From Variovorax sp. S12S4 (GTDB taxonomy: Bacteria; Pseudomonadota; Gammaproteobacteria; Burkholderiales; Burkholderiaceae_C), in the NCBI RefSeq assembly GCF_023195515.1, contig NZ_JALPKR020000002.1, positions 992,001 to 1,056,000 of the forward strand: a stretch of DNA of 64,000 nucleotides. The letters are read 5' to 3'. The notes under the pieces are model-generated. The model did no database searches, was not told the DNA's origin, and saw nothing but the letters and a program-made list of their open reading frames with translations. Each line of letters opens with the position of its first letter. The first letter of the stretch is position 1. Of this stretch, positions 36,647 through 45,631 are shown piece after piece. The position numbers were made by a program, and so were the translations under genes.

Positions 36647-38452
36647 ATGCACAACAAACAAAAGAACAGCGATCTGGATTCAATGACCGATACCAACACC
36701 AACCAACGCATGGCGCAAGAGCGCCAGTTCCGCACGCACGACGGCGAATCGCTCTTCTACCGGCACTGGCCGGCCACGGGTGCGGCGCGCCGCGGCGCGA
36801 TCGTGCTGTTTCATCGCGGGCACGAGCACGGCGCGCGCATGGCGCACCTGGTCGACGAACTCAACCTGCCCGATTTCGACTTTTTTGCCTGGGACGCCCG
36901 CGGCCACGGCCGCTCGCCGGGCCAGCGCGGCTACAGCCCGAGCTTTGCCACCTCGGTGCGCGACGTGCAGACCTTCGTGCAGCACATCGGCAGCGCACAC
37001 GGCGTGGCCGAGCAGGACATCCACGTGATTGCGCAGAGCGTGGGGGCCGTGCTGGTCTCCACCTGGGCGCACGACTACGCCCCCAAGGTGCGCGGGCTCA
37101 CGCTGGCGTCGCCGGCTTTCAAGGTCAAGCTCTACGTGCCTTTTGCGCGCGCCGGGCTGGGCCTGATGCACAAGCTGCGCGGCCTGTTCTTCGTCAACAG
37201 CTATGTGAAGGCGAAGTTCCTCACGCACGACCCGGAGCGCATTGCCAGCTACGAGAGCGACCCGCTGATCTCGCGGCCCATCGCGGTGAACATCCTGCTG
37301 GGGCTCTACGAAGCCGCCGACCGCGTGGTGGCCGATGCCAATGCCATCACGCAGCCGGTTCAGCTGCTGATCTCGGGCGCCGACTGGGTGGTGCACCACA
37401 AGCCGCAGCACCAGTTCTTCGAGCGGCTGGGCAGCGCCATCAAGACCAAGCTGGAACTTCCGGGCTTCTTCCACGACACGCTGGGCGAGAAAGACCGCGC
37501 ACCGGCGGTGCAGGCCATCCGCGAGTTCGTCCTTCAGCTGTTCGAGGAGCCGCCGGCACCGGTCGACCTGCGCGCGGCGCACCTGAGCGGCAACACCGCC
37601 GACGAGTCGCGCGCGCTGGCCGAGCCGCTGGCGCCGCTGTCTCCGCGCGGCGCCTACTGGGGGCTGACACGCGCCGGACTGCGTTTTGGCGGCACCCTTT
37701 CGCGCGGCGTGAAGCTGGGGCACGACACCGGCTTCGATTCGGGCAGCACGCTCGACTACGTCTACCGCAATCATCCGGAAGGCAAGGGGCCGCTCGGCCG
37801 CTCCATCGACAAGACCTACCTGAACTCGATCGGCTGGCGCGGCATTCGGCAGCGCAAAATCCATGTCGAGGAGCTGATCCGCATCGCGATGGAACGCCTG
37901 GCCGAAATGCACCGCGAGGTGCGCGTGATGGACATTGCGGCCGGCCACGGCCGCTACGTGCTCGACGCAGTGACCGCAAGCCCCGTCAAGGCCAGCTCGA
38001 TCCTGCTGCGCGACTACAGCGACATCAACGTGCGCGACGGGCGCGCGCTCATCGCCGAGAAGGGGCTTGAAGACGTCGCGCAGTTCGTTCAGGCCGATGC
38101 CTTCGACCGCATCAGCCTGGCCACCGTAACGCCGCGCCCCACGCTGGCCGTGGTGTCGGGCCTGTACGAACTCTTTCCCGACAATGAAATGGTGCGCCGC
38201 TCTCTCGCGGGCGTGGGCGATGCGGTGGAAGACCGCGGCTACCTGGTCTACACCGGCCAGCCTTGGCACCCGCAGCTCGAGATGATTGCGCGCGCGCTCA
38301 CCAGCCATCGCCAGGGCGAAGCCTGGGTGATGCGCCGCCGCACGCAGGCCGAGATGGACCAGCTGGTCGAAGAAGCGGGCTTCCGCAAGATCGACCAGCG
38401 CATCGACGAGTGGGGCATCTTTACTGTCTCGCTCGCGGTGAGGGTGGCGTGA
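36647..38452 (+). CDS. Bifunctional alpha/beta hydrolase - class I SAM-dependent methyltransferase
   Basis: A 601-aa fusion. Residues about 25-310 are an alpha/beta hydrolase of the monoacylglycerol-lipase type: IVLFHRGHEHGARM, FAWDARGHGRSPG, a nucleophile elbow VIAQSVGAVL (first Gly of GxSxG replaced by Ala), and a C-terminal His in GFFHDTLGE. Residues about 350-600 are a Rossmann methyltransferase with motif I VMDIAAGHGRYVLDAV and acidic/aromatic substrate loops. It lies five bases after the phosphatidyltransferase gene. ATG 36683 is an alternative start. The link with lipid enzymes suggests action on a lipid head group or acyl ester; this is inference. Confidence 0.85.
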   Translation: MHNKQKNSDLDSMTDTNTNQRMAQERQFRTHDGESLFYRHWPATGAARRGAIVLFHRGHEHGARMAHLVDELNLPDFDFFAWDARGHGRSPGQRGYSPSFATSVRDVQTFVQHIGSAHGVAEQDIHVIAQSVGAVLVSTWAHDYAPKVRGLTLASPAFKVKLYVPFARAGLGLMHKLRGLFFVNSYVKAKFLTHDPERIASYESDPLISRPIAVNILLGLYEAADRVVADANAITQPVQLLISGADWVVHHKPQHQFFERLGSAIKTKLELPGFFHDTLGEKDRAPAVQAIREFVLQLFEEPPAPVDLRAAHLSGNTADESRALAEPLAPLSPRGAYWGLTRAGLRFGGTLSRGVKLGHDTGFDSGSTLDYVYRNHPEGKGPLGRSIDKTYLNSIGWRGIRQRKIHVEELIRIAMERLAEMHREVRVMDIAAGHGRYVLDAVTASPVKASSILLRDYSDINVRDGRALIAEKGLEDVAQFVQADAFDRISLATVTPRPTLAVVSGLYELFPDNEMVRRSLAGVGDAVEDRGYLVYTGQPWHPQLEMIARALTSHRQGEAWVMRRRTQAEMDQLVEEAGFRKIDQRIDEWGIFTVSLAVRVA

Positions 38453-38471
38453 CTTCCGGGCTTGACGCGAA

Positions 38472-39821
38472 ATGAAGCACTGGCTGGCACAGCGACCGTG
38501 GAAGCGGGCTGCCGCATGGCTGGTGTTTCTGGGGCCGCTGTTCTATACGACCTACGGCCTTGCCAACTGGTGGGCCACCACGCGCGCGCAGGTGCCTTCG
38601 ATGGCCTTCGAGTGGGAGCGGCAGGTGCCGTTCTGGGCCTGGACGATTTTTCCGTACTGGACGATCAACGTCTTCTATGCGCTTTCGCTCTTTCTCGCGC
38701 GCAGCAAGCACACGCTCGACAGGCATGCGCTGCGGCTGGTGAGCGCCACGCTCATCGCCTGCACCTGCTTCGTCGTCTGGCCGCTGCATTTCAGCTTTGG
38801 GCAGCCGGCGGTCGAAGGCGCGCCGGCCTTTCTGTTCAATGCGCTGCGCGGCTTCGACCAGCCCTATAACCAGGCGCCTTCCCTGCACATCGCACTGGCG
38901 GTGATCCTGTGGGACTGGTACCGGCAGTTTTTGCGTGCCACGTGGGCGAGGCTGGTGCTGCATGTGTGGGCGTTCGCGATCTGCGCGTCGGTGCTCACCA
39001 CCTGGCAGCACCACTTCATCGACGTTCCGACAGGTGCGTTGCTCGGAATCTTCTGCGTCTGGCTGTGGCCGCTGGAGCGGACGGTGTCGATGCCGCGTGC
39101 CTGGCAGCGCACGCGCGATGCACAGCGCTGGAAGCTCGCGGGCCTCTATGCCACCGGCGCGGCGTTGTTTCTTGCTGCCGCGTTGCATGGCGGCGGCATC
39201 TGGCTTTGGCTCGCCTGGCCCGCGGTTTCGCTGGCGCTGGTGGCACTCAATTACATCGGCTTCGGCGCCCGTGGCTTCCAGATGAACGGCACGGGTCGCA
39301 TGAGTTGGGCTGCGCGCTGGCTGTTCGCGCCCTATCGCCTTGGCGCCGCAGTCAACGCATGGCTCTGGACGCGCAAGCTGCCGGCTTCGGTCGAAGTAGT
39401 GCCGGGCCTGCGCCTCGGGCGCCTGCCGACGAAGGCCGAATGGATTGACGCCGGACGACCGCGGCTCGTGAGCCTGTGCGCCGAGCTGCAGGCGCCGGCC
39501 GGCGTTCCGCATGCGCGTTGCGTGCCGATACTCGATCTGACCGTGCCGCCGACCGTGCGGCTGCAGCGCGCCGCCATGGTGATCGAAGGGCAGCGCCTCC
39601 ATGCCGAAGGCGCTCCCGTGTGGGTCTGCTGTGCGTTGGGCTTTTCGCGCAGCGCCGCGGCGGCCATCGCATGGCTGGGGCGCTATGGCGCATCGGGCGG
39701 CCTGGCGCAGGCGGAAGACGCTGTGCGCCTCGCGCGCCCGCAGATCGTTCTGCGCGCCGGGTGGCGGGTCTCGCTCGAATCGCTGGGCACCACTGCTCCG
39801 GGACTGCCACCCCATGACTGA
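38472..39821 (+). CDS. PAP2-type membrane phosphatase fused to a dual-specificity phosphatase domain
   Basis: A 449-aa protein. The N-terminal part has about six to eight membrane helices with a PAP2 site: NQAPSLHIALAV (PSLH) and TTWQHHFIDVPTGALLG (HHxxDVxxG). The C-terminal about 150 residues form a cytoplasmic cysteine phosphatase domain with VCCALGFSRSAAA, i.e. CxxGxxRS; the usual His before the nucleophile Cys is replaced by Cys. Both halves are predicted lipid or phosphoester phosphatases, like PGP or PIP phosphatases. It overlaps the next gene by eight bases. Confidence 0.85.
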   Translation: MKHWLAQRPWKRAAAWLVFLGPLFYTTYGLANWWATTRAQVPSMAFEWERQVPFWAWTIFPYWTINVFYALSLFLARSKHTLDRHALRLVSATLIACTCFVVWPLHFSFGQPAVEGAPAFLFNALRGFDQPYNQAPSLHIALAVILWDWYRQFLRATWARLVLHVWAFAICASVLTTWQHHFIDVPTGALLGIFCVWLWPLERTVSMPRAWQRTRDAQRWKLAGLYATGAALFLAAALHGGGIWLWLAWPAVSLALVALNYIGFGARGFQMNGTGRMSWAARWLFAPYRLGAAVNAWLWTRKLPASVEVVPGLRLGRLPTKAEWIDAGRPRLVSLCAELQAPAGVPHARCVPILDLTVPPTVRLQRAAMVIEGQRLHAEGAPVWVCCALGFSRSAAAAIAWLGRYGASGGLAQAEDAVRLARPQIVLRAGWRVSLESLGTTAPGLPPHD

Positions 39822-40254
39822 CACCGAACGCGCCACATGTGCGGCGCTGGCCGGGTTGCTGCGCGCCGCGACGGTGCTGGCGGCCTGGGGCTTCGCACTC
39901 ATGTGCATTGCGGCGCTGGTGCTCGCGCTCACCATGCGCTCGCTCTCGACCACGGCTGCCACGGGCTTTGGCGCAGTGGTGGTGCTGGGCACGCTCGAAC
40001 GCTATTTCGCATTCAGGCTGCGGCTCGACCAGGCGCTGTTCGCCGACTTGGCACGCGGCGCCATTGCGTCGCTCGATGCGCTCGACGGCGCGCTCGACCG
40101 GCTCGGCCTGCGCAATGCGCAGCCGCACGCCGCCCTGCGACCGCTCGAAGACCGCGTGCAGGGCACCCGGCAGCTCATGCAGCGCCATGCCATCGTGGTC
40201 GCATGCCAGAGCGCCATGTTTCTCCTTGCCTTGATGACACAGGACCTGTCGTGA
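39814..40254 (+). CDS. Small membrane protein of the lipid operon, unrecognised
   Basis: A 146-aa protein with two N-terminal hydrophobic helices (LLRAATVLAAWGFALMCIAALVLAL and AATGFGAVVVLGT), a central helical charged region (RYFAFRLRLDQALFADLARGAIASLDALDGALDRLGL) and a C-terminal hydrophobic segment. The start overlaps the upstream gene, and the stop overlaps plsC by GTGA, so it is tightly embedded in the operon. No family recognised; it could be a scaffold or accessory subunit for the neighbouring phosphatase. Confidence 0.75.
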   Translation: MTDTERATCAALAGLLRAATVLAAWGFALMCIAALVLALTMRSLSTTAATGFGAVVVLGTLERYFAFRLRLDQALFADLARGAIASLDALDGALDRLGLRNAQPHAALRPLEDRVQGTRQLMQRHAIVVACQSAMFLLALMTQDLS

Positions 40255-40976
40255 CCGAAGAAGACAACAACAACGAAAAAGACCACCGGCCTGAAAGCAC
40301 GGTGCTGCGCCGCGCGCTGGCCATCGTTGCAGGCAAGCTGATCATCGGCGCGGCAGGGTTGCTGACTGGCGTGCGCGCCATCTGGAGCGGCACCACGCCC
40401 AAGGCCGAGCAGACGCTGTACTTCGCCAACCACACGAGCCACGGCGATTTCGTGCTGCTGTGGGCCACACTGCCGCCCGACCTTCGCGCGCTGACGCGGC
40501 CGGTGGCGGGGCAGGACTACTGGATGGCGTCCAAGGTGCGCCAGTTCATCGGCGCGGATGTGTTCAACGCGCTGGTGATCCGGCGCGACGGCTCGGGCCA
40601 GGGCGGCAACCCGGTCGACCAGATGAAAGAAGCGCTCGAAGGCGGGGACTCGCTCATCATGTTTCCCGAGGGCACGCGCAACACCGGCGACGAGATCCTG
40701 CTGCCGCTCAAGAGCGGCCTCTATCACCTGGCGCGCGCCTGCCCCACCGTGCGGCTGGTGCCGGTGTGGATCGAGAACCTGAAGCGCGTGCTGCCCAAGG
40801 GCACGCTGGTGCCGATTCCGCTCGCCTGCACGGTCCGCTTCGGCGCGCCCATCCAGCTGGCCGAAGGCGAAGACAAAACTGGCTTTCTCGCCCGCGCGCG
40901 TGCCGCCATGCTCGACCTGCGCCCCGAATACGACCGCGTGCCCGAACAAGAAAAAGCAGCAGCAACCACGCCATGA
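40251..40976 (+). CDS. 1-acyl-sn-glycerol-3-phosphate acyltransferase (PlsC family)
   Basis: A 241-aa acyltransferase. Motif I is YFANHTSHGDFVLLW (NHxxxxD, here NHTSHGD), motif III MFPEGTRN and motif IV VPVWIENL. It makes phosphatidic acid from lysophosphatidic acid, or acylates a related lysolipid, at the inner membrane. GTG 40251 overlaps the previous stop and TGA 40974-40976 overlaps cdsA ATG. A second PlsC elsewhere in the genome would indicate that this copy is dedicated to the operon's pathway. Confidence 0.9.
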   Translation: MTEEDNNNEKDHRPESTVLRRALAIVAGKLIIGAAGLLTGVRAIWSGTTPKAEQTLYFANHTSHGDFVLLWATLPPDLRALTRPVAGQDYWMASKVRQFIGADVFNALVIRRDGSGQGGNPVDQMKEALEGGDSLIMFPEGTRNTGDEILLPLKSGLYHLARACPTVRLVPVWIENLKRVLPKGTLVPIPLACTVRFGAPIQLAEGEDKTGFLARARAAMLDLRPEYDRVPEQEKAAATTP

Positions 40977-41925
40977 ACATCTCGCCTTTCACACAGACCA
41001 CGCTGCAATTGTTCGGAGGCGTGGCCGGCGTGCTGATCCTTGCATCGGCCATCGGCGCAGCGCTCAAGTGGCGCGTGGCGCAAGGCCAGCCCCATTCGGT
41101 CATCGACAACCTCAACGCGCGCGTCAATGCGTGGTGGGTGATGGTGGCGGTGATCGGCCTTGCCTTCGCCTTCGGCAAGGGCGGCGTGATCGTGCTGTTC
41201 TATCTGATCTCTTTCTACGCGCTGCGCGAGTTCATCAGCCTGGCCTACACGCGGCGCGGCGACCATCATGCAATTGCCGCGGCGTTCTACATCGGGCTGC
41301 CGGTGCAGTACTTCCTGGTGTGGATCGAGTGGTACGGGCTCTATTCGATCTTCATTCCGGTCTACGCCTTTCTCGTGCTGCCGATTCTTGCGGCCGTGGG
41401 CGGCGACACGCAGCGCTTTCTGGAGCGCACCTCCAAGATCCAGTGGGGCCTGATGATCTGCGTGTTCTGCATCAGCCACGTGCCCGCGCTGCTTACGCTG
41501 CAGATTCCCGGCTTCGAAGGCCGCAACCTGCTGCTGATCGCTTTTCTGGTGATCGTGGTGCAGGGCAGCGACGTGCTGCAGTACGTCTGGGGCAAGCTCT
41601 TCGGCAAGCGCAAGGTGGCGCCCGAACTCTCGCCATCAAAGACGTGGGAAGGCCTGGTTGGGGGCGTCGCCAGCGCCACCGCACTGGGCGCGGCGCTCTA
41701 TTGGGCGACGCCGTTCAACCCCTGGCAGGCGGCGCTGATGGCGCTCACCATCTGCCTCATGGGCTTTTTCGGGGGCTCGTGATGTCGGCCATCAAGCGCG
41801 ACCGGGGCGTGAAAGACTGGGGTTCGATGATCGAAGGCCACGGCGGCATGCTCGACCGGCTCGACTCGGTGATCTTCGCGGCGCCGATCTACTTTCACGC
41901 CTTGCGCTACTGGTGGGTGCCGTGA
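40973..41925 (+). CDS. cdsA: Phosphatidate cytidylyltransferase (CdsA family), apparent frameshift
   Basis: A multi-spanning enzyme making CDP-diacylglycerol. The first 269 codons run from ATG 40973 through SPSKTWEGLVGG to FFGG and then hit TGA at 41780-41782. One extra G in the G5 run 41771-41775 continues the protein as LVMSAIKRDRGVKDWG...HGGMLDRLDS, the CDP-DAG synthase signature with its catalytic acidic residues, to TGA 41923-41925 (317 aa). That stop overlaps the next GTG by GTGA, as at every other junction in the operon. Without the base the enzyme would lack its active site. Confidence 0.88.
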
Positions 41926-42548
41926 GCACGGCACGCGCAAGTACAAGGGCAAAGAAAGCGGTGGCGGCCGAGCGCGTTCCGCACGATACGCCCGTCGAAT
42001 GCACCACCGCCGCCTCATGGGAACGTTGGCTCAAGCGGCACCATGCCACCGCGGCCGGCGTGTGGCTGCGAATGGCCAAGAAGGACAGCGGCATCGCGTC
42101 GGTCAACCACGCCGAGGCGCTCGAAGTTGCCCTGTGCTACGGCTGGATCGACGGGCAGCGCAAGGCGGAAGACGACAAGTACTTTCTGCAGCGCTTCACC
42201 CCGCGCACGCCGCGCAGCACCTGGTCGAAGATCAACCGCGACAAGGCACTGAAGCTGATCGAGGAAGGCCGCATGCAGCCTGCCGGCCTGGCCGAGGTCG
42301 ACCGCGCCCGCGCCGACGGCCGCTGGGATGCGGCCTACGACGCCCAGAGCGTCGCCACCGTGCCGCCCGACCTGCAGGCCGCGCTAAACGCGAACCCCAA
42401 GGCGGCCGCCTTCTTTGCCAAGCTCGATTCGCGCAACCGCTACGCGGTACTGTTCCGCACGCAGGGTGCGAAGAAGCCCGAGACCCGGGCGCGGCGTATT
42501 GCGCAATTCATTGAAATGCTCGCCAAGGGCGAGAAGATCCACCCCTGA
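41922..42548 (+). CDS. YdeI/OmpD-associated (OmdA) family protein
   Basis: A 208-aa soluble protein. The N-terminal about 125 residues hold the domain with SWERWLKRHHATAAGVWLRMAKK, EALEVALCYGWIDGQRKAEDDKYFLQRFTPRTPRSTWSKINRDK, a hallmark of this family. The C-terminal part (LDSRNRYAVLFRTQGAKKPETRARRIAQFIEML) is the OmdA/bacteriocin-protection segment. GTG 41922 overlaps the restored cdsA stop. Biochemical role unknown; members are linked to outer-membrane stress and bacteriocin tolerance in other bacteria. Convergent to ruvA. Confidence 0.85.
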   Translation: MSTARASTRAKKAVAAERVPHDTPVECTTAASWERWLKRHHATAAGVWLRMAKKDSGIASVNHAEALEVALCYGWIDGQRKAEDDKYFLQRFTPRTPRSTWSKINRDKALKLIEEGRMQPAGLAEVDRARADGRWDAAYDAQSVATVPPDLQAALNANPKAAAFFAKLDSRNRYAVLFRTQGAKKPETRARRIAQFIEMLAKGEKIHP

Positions 42549-42564
42549 GCGCGGGTTCGGCGCC

Positions 42565-43137
42565 CTACTTCGCCAACGCCTTCAGCGCCAGCTTGATGCC
42601 TTCGCTCACGGTCGCATCCTTGGGCAATGCCTTCAGCGCCAGTGCAGCTTCCTTGTCGCTGTAGCCCAGCGCGATGAGCGCCTGCAGGATGTCGGCCTGC
42701 GCGTCGGAGGCCGCATGCGCGGGCAGGCCGATGTCGGCGCCCAGCTTGCCCTTGAGTTCCAGCAGCAGCCGCTCGGCGGTCTTCTTGCCGATGCCCGGAA
42801 TCTTGATGAGGCGGCCGAGCTCCTGCGTGGTGATGGCCTGCGCCAGCTCGCCCACGCTCATGCCCGACAGCAGGCCGAGCGCCGTGCGCGGCCCTACGCC
42901 AGTGATCTTGATGAGTTGCCGAAAAGCCGCACGCTCCTCGGCGGTGCCGAAACCGTAGAGAATCTGCGCGTCCTCGCGCACCACGAAGTGCGTGAGCAGC
43001 GAAACGCGCTCTCCGGTGCCGGGCAGGTTGTAGAACGTGCTCATCGGCACATCGACCTCGTAACCGACGCCGTTGCAGTCCACCACCACTTGCGGTGGGT
43101 TGCGCTCGGCCAGGATGCCGGTGAGTTTGCCTATCAT
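42565..43137 (-). CDS. ruvA: Holliday junction branch migration protein RuvA
   Basis: A 190-aa protein with the OB-fold domain I ([28 protein letters not shown]), two helix-hairpin-helix motifs ([18 protein letters not shown] and [22 protein letters not shown]), and the C-terminal domain III ([23 protein letters not shown]). Full length, all three domains intact. Alone on its strand: neither ruvB nor ruvC is adjacent, and phoH diverges 29 bp upstream. Confidence 0.96.
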   Translation of the reverse strand: MIGKLTGILAERNPPQVVVDCNGVGYEVDVPMSTFYNLPGTGERVSLLTHFVVREDAQILYGFGTAEERAAFRQLIKITGVGPRTALGLLSGMSVGELAQAITTQELGRLIKIPGIGKKTAERLLLELKGKLGADIGLPAHAASDAQADILQALIALGYSDKEAALALKALPKDATVSEGIKLALKALAK

Positions 43138-43166
43138 GGGTGCCCTTTTTCCTTGAAATGTCCGGC

Positions 43167-44113
43167 GTGATTCTGCGACACACCTTTGCTCCCCCAACAA
43201 CTCGCGCCTCGGCCACCTGTGCGGACCGCTGGACGCACACCTGCGCCGCATCGAAGAGGCGCTGGGCGTGAAGATCGCGCACCGCCACGAGCAGTTCAAG
43301 GTCGACGGCCCCAAGGCCTCCGCGCAGCGGGCGATGGACGTGCTGCAGGCTCTGTACGAGATTGCCCAGCGCCCGATCGACCCGGCCGTGGTGCAGCTCA
43401 CGCTGGCGGGTGACGGTTCCATGATCGACGGCGATGAGGACGCGGCCATGCTCGTCACGCGCCGCGCCGACCTGCGCGCGCGCACGCCCACCCAGGCGCT
43501 GTACCTCGACAACATCGCCAAACACGACATCACCTTCGGCATCGGCCCGGCGGGCACGGGCAAGACCTACTTGGCGGTGGCCTGCGCGGTCGATGCGCTG
43601 GAGCGCGCCGCGGTGCAGCGCATCGTGCTCACGCGCCCGGCGGTGGAAGCCGGCGAGCGGCTCGGCTTCTTGCCGGGCGACCTGACGCAGAAGGTCGACC
43701 CCTACCTGCGCCCGCTGTACGACGCGCTCTATGACCTGATGGGCTATGAAAAGGTGCAGAAGGCTTTCGAGCGCAATGCACTCGAAATTGCGCCGCTGGC
43801 CTTCATGCGCGGACGCACGCTGAACAACGCCTTCGTCATCCTGGATGAAGCGCAGAACACCACGGTCGAGCAGATGAAGATGTTTCTCACGCGCATCGGC
43901 TTCGGCGCCAAGGCGGTGGTAACAGGCGACGTGAGCCAGATCGATCTGCCCAAGCAGCAGCTGAGCGGGCTGATCGACGCCGAGCGCGTGCTGCGGCGCG
44001 TGAGCGGTATTGCCATCACGCACTTCACCAGCGCCGACGTGGTGCGGCATCCGCTGGTCGCCAAGATCGTCGATGCCTACGACGGCCAGCGCAAGCGCGC
44101 GGGGTCGCACTGA
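43167..44113 (+). CDS. phoH: PhoH-family ATPase (YbeZ type), apparent frameshift near the 5' end
   Basis: A PhoH-like P-loop ATPase next to ybeY, a conserved pair in RNA metabolism. It has Walker [39 protein letters not shown] and Walker [13 protein letters not shown]. The literal frame from GTG 43167 ([10 protein letters not shown]) stops early, and the body appears to start at 43268. One extra C in the C5 run 43191-43195 joins them as VILRHTF...[31 protein letters not shown], the normal PhoH N terminus (315 aa). Confidence 0.9.
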
Positions 44114-44114
44114 C

Positions 44115-44576
44115 ATGGCGCTGGCCCAGCTTTCGCTTTCGCTGCAGTTCGCACCGCGCTTCAAGGGCATCGAGCGGCATCGCGCCGCATTGCCGCGGCA
44201 CAGCGTGGCCCGCTGGATCCGCCATGCGCTCGACGCGGACGGCGAAATCACGGTGCGCATCGTCGATGCCGAGGAAGGCCAGCGCCTGAACCGCGAATTT
44301 CGCGGCAAGGACTATGCGACCAACGTGCTGACGTTCGACTACGCGCAAAGCCCGATGGTGATGGCCGACCTGGTGCTGTGCGCGCCGGTGGTCGCGGCCG
44401 AGGCCAAGGAGCAACGCAAGACATTGGCCGCGCACTACGCGCACCTGCTCGTTCACGGCACGCTGCACGCGCAGGGCTGGGACCACGAGACCGGTGAGGC
44501 CGATGCCGAGGAAATGGAAGCGCGCGAGATCGAGATCCTGGCGGGCCTCGGCATTCGAAATCCATACGGGCGGTGA
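44115..44576 (+). CDS. ybeY: Endoribonuclease/rRNA maturation factor YbeY
   Basis: A 153-aa zinc metalloprotein. The metal site is [32 protein letters not shown], with three His ([11 protein letters not shown]). The family segment [15 protein letters not shown] is complete. It starts one base after the phoH stop codon, and its stop lies one base before the following methyltransferase ATG. Acts in 16S rRNA 3' processing and ribosome quality control. Confidence 0.95.
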   Translation: MALAQLSLSLQFAPRFKGIERHRAALPRHSVARWIRHALDADGEITVRIVDAEEGQRLNREFRGKDYATNVLTFDYAQSPMVMADLVLCAPVVAAEAKEQRKTLAAHYAHLLVHGTLHAQGWDHETGEADAEEMEAREIEILAGLGIRNPYGR

Positions 44577-44577
44577 G

Positions 44578-45177
44578 ATGACCGCAACGCTCGGCGCGAA
44601 CACCGATCCGTGGCTGCAGCGCTGGCTTCCTCTGCTTGCCGAGCGCGCGGGAGCGGACCCGGTGCTCGAGCTGGGCTGCGGAACGGGCCGGGACAGCGCG
44701 GTGTTGGCGGGCGCTGGGCTTCGCGTGGTGGGCATCGAGCTCTCGAACGAGTCGGTGGCGGCCGCTCGGGCACGGGTGCCGCACGGCGCGGAGTTTCTTT
44801 GCAGCGATTTCCGCGCACCCTTTCCGGTGGCCGACGGCAGCGTGGGCGCGGTGCTCGCGAGTCTTTCGCTGCACTACTTTGCCTGGGATGAAACGCTGGC
44901 TCTGGCCCGGCGGATTCACGACGTGCTTCGCCCGGGCGGCGTACTGCTGTGCCGGTTGAATTCAGTCAACGACTTTCACCACGGCGCCAGCGGCCCGCCA
45001 TCGGACGGCGAAGATTCCTTCTATCTGGTGGACGGCGTGCCCAAGCGATTTTTCGACCGCGCGGCGGTGGAGCGGCTCTTCACCGAGGGCTGGCGCATGC
45101 TGCACCTGGAAGAACGCACGGTCGAGCGCTACGAACAGCCGAAGGTGCTTTGGGAAGCCGTACTCGAACGCGAGTGA
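44578..45177 (+). CDS. Class I SAM-dependent methyltransferase
   Basis: A 199-aa methyltransferase. Motif I is VLELGCGTGRDSAVLAGAG, motif II GIELSNESVAAARARVP, then CSDFRAPFPVADGSVGAVLASLSLHYF and the motif LRPGGVLLCRLNSVND. It resembles small-molecule or tellurite-resistance-type (TehB-like) methyltransferases, but the substrate cannot be told. ATG 44578 sits one base after the ybeY stop; GGTGAG precedes it. Convergent to dtd. Confidence 0.88.
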   Translation: MTATLGANTDPWLQRWLPLLAERAGADPVLELGCGTGRDSAVLAGAGLRVVGIELSNESVAAARARVPHGAEFLCSDFRAPFPVADGSVGAVLASLSLHYFAWDETLALARRIHDVLRPGGVLLCRLNSVNDFHHGASGPPSDGEDSFYLVDGVPKRFFDRAAVERLFTEGWRMLHLEERTVERYEQPKVLWEAVLERE

Positions 45178-45187
45178 CGGCAGCGCG

Positions 45188-45631
45188 CTACGCCGTCATC
45201 TGCAGCGGAATGGTGACCGGCCCATCGTTGACCAGGTGCACCTGCATGTCGGCGCCGAACTCGCCCGTTGCAACCACGGGGTGCGCAGCGCGGGCTTGCG
45301 CCACGAAATAGTCGTAAAGCCGCCGCCCTTCATCCGGCGCCGCTGCCTGCGTGAAGCTCGGGCGATTGCCGCCGCTCACGTCGGCCGCGAGCGTGAACTG
45401 GCTCACCACGAGCAGGCCGCCGCCGATGTCCTGCAGGCTGCGGTTCATCTTGCTCGCGTCGTCTGAAAAGATGCGCAGCTTCAGTATCTTTGCCAGCATG
45501 CGGTCGGCGAGCGCATCCACATCGCCGCGCTCGGCACAGAGCAGCACGAGCAGGCCGGCCTCGATGGCGCCCGCGGTCTGCCCGCCAATATCGACACGCG
45601 CGCTTGCCACGCGCTGAATCACGGCTTTCAT
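45188..45631 (-). CDS. dtd: D-aminoacyl-tRNA deacylase Dtd
   Basis: A 147-aa proofreading enzyme. It has the N-terminal [15 protein letters not shown], the active-site [23 protein letters not shown] (SQxTL) and the cross-subunit Gly-cisPro motif at [10 protein letters not shown], all typical. It overlaps the CDF exporter gene upstream by ATGA, so the two are translated together. Length matches E. coli (145 aa). Confidence 0.96.
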   Translation of the reverse strand: MKAVIQRVASARVDIGGQTAGAIEAGLLVLLCAERGDVDALADRMLAKILKLRIFSDDASKMNRSLQDIGGGLLVVSQFTLAADVSGGNRPSFTQAAAPDEGRRLYDYFVAQARAAHPVVATGEFGADMQVHLVNDGPVTIPLQMTA

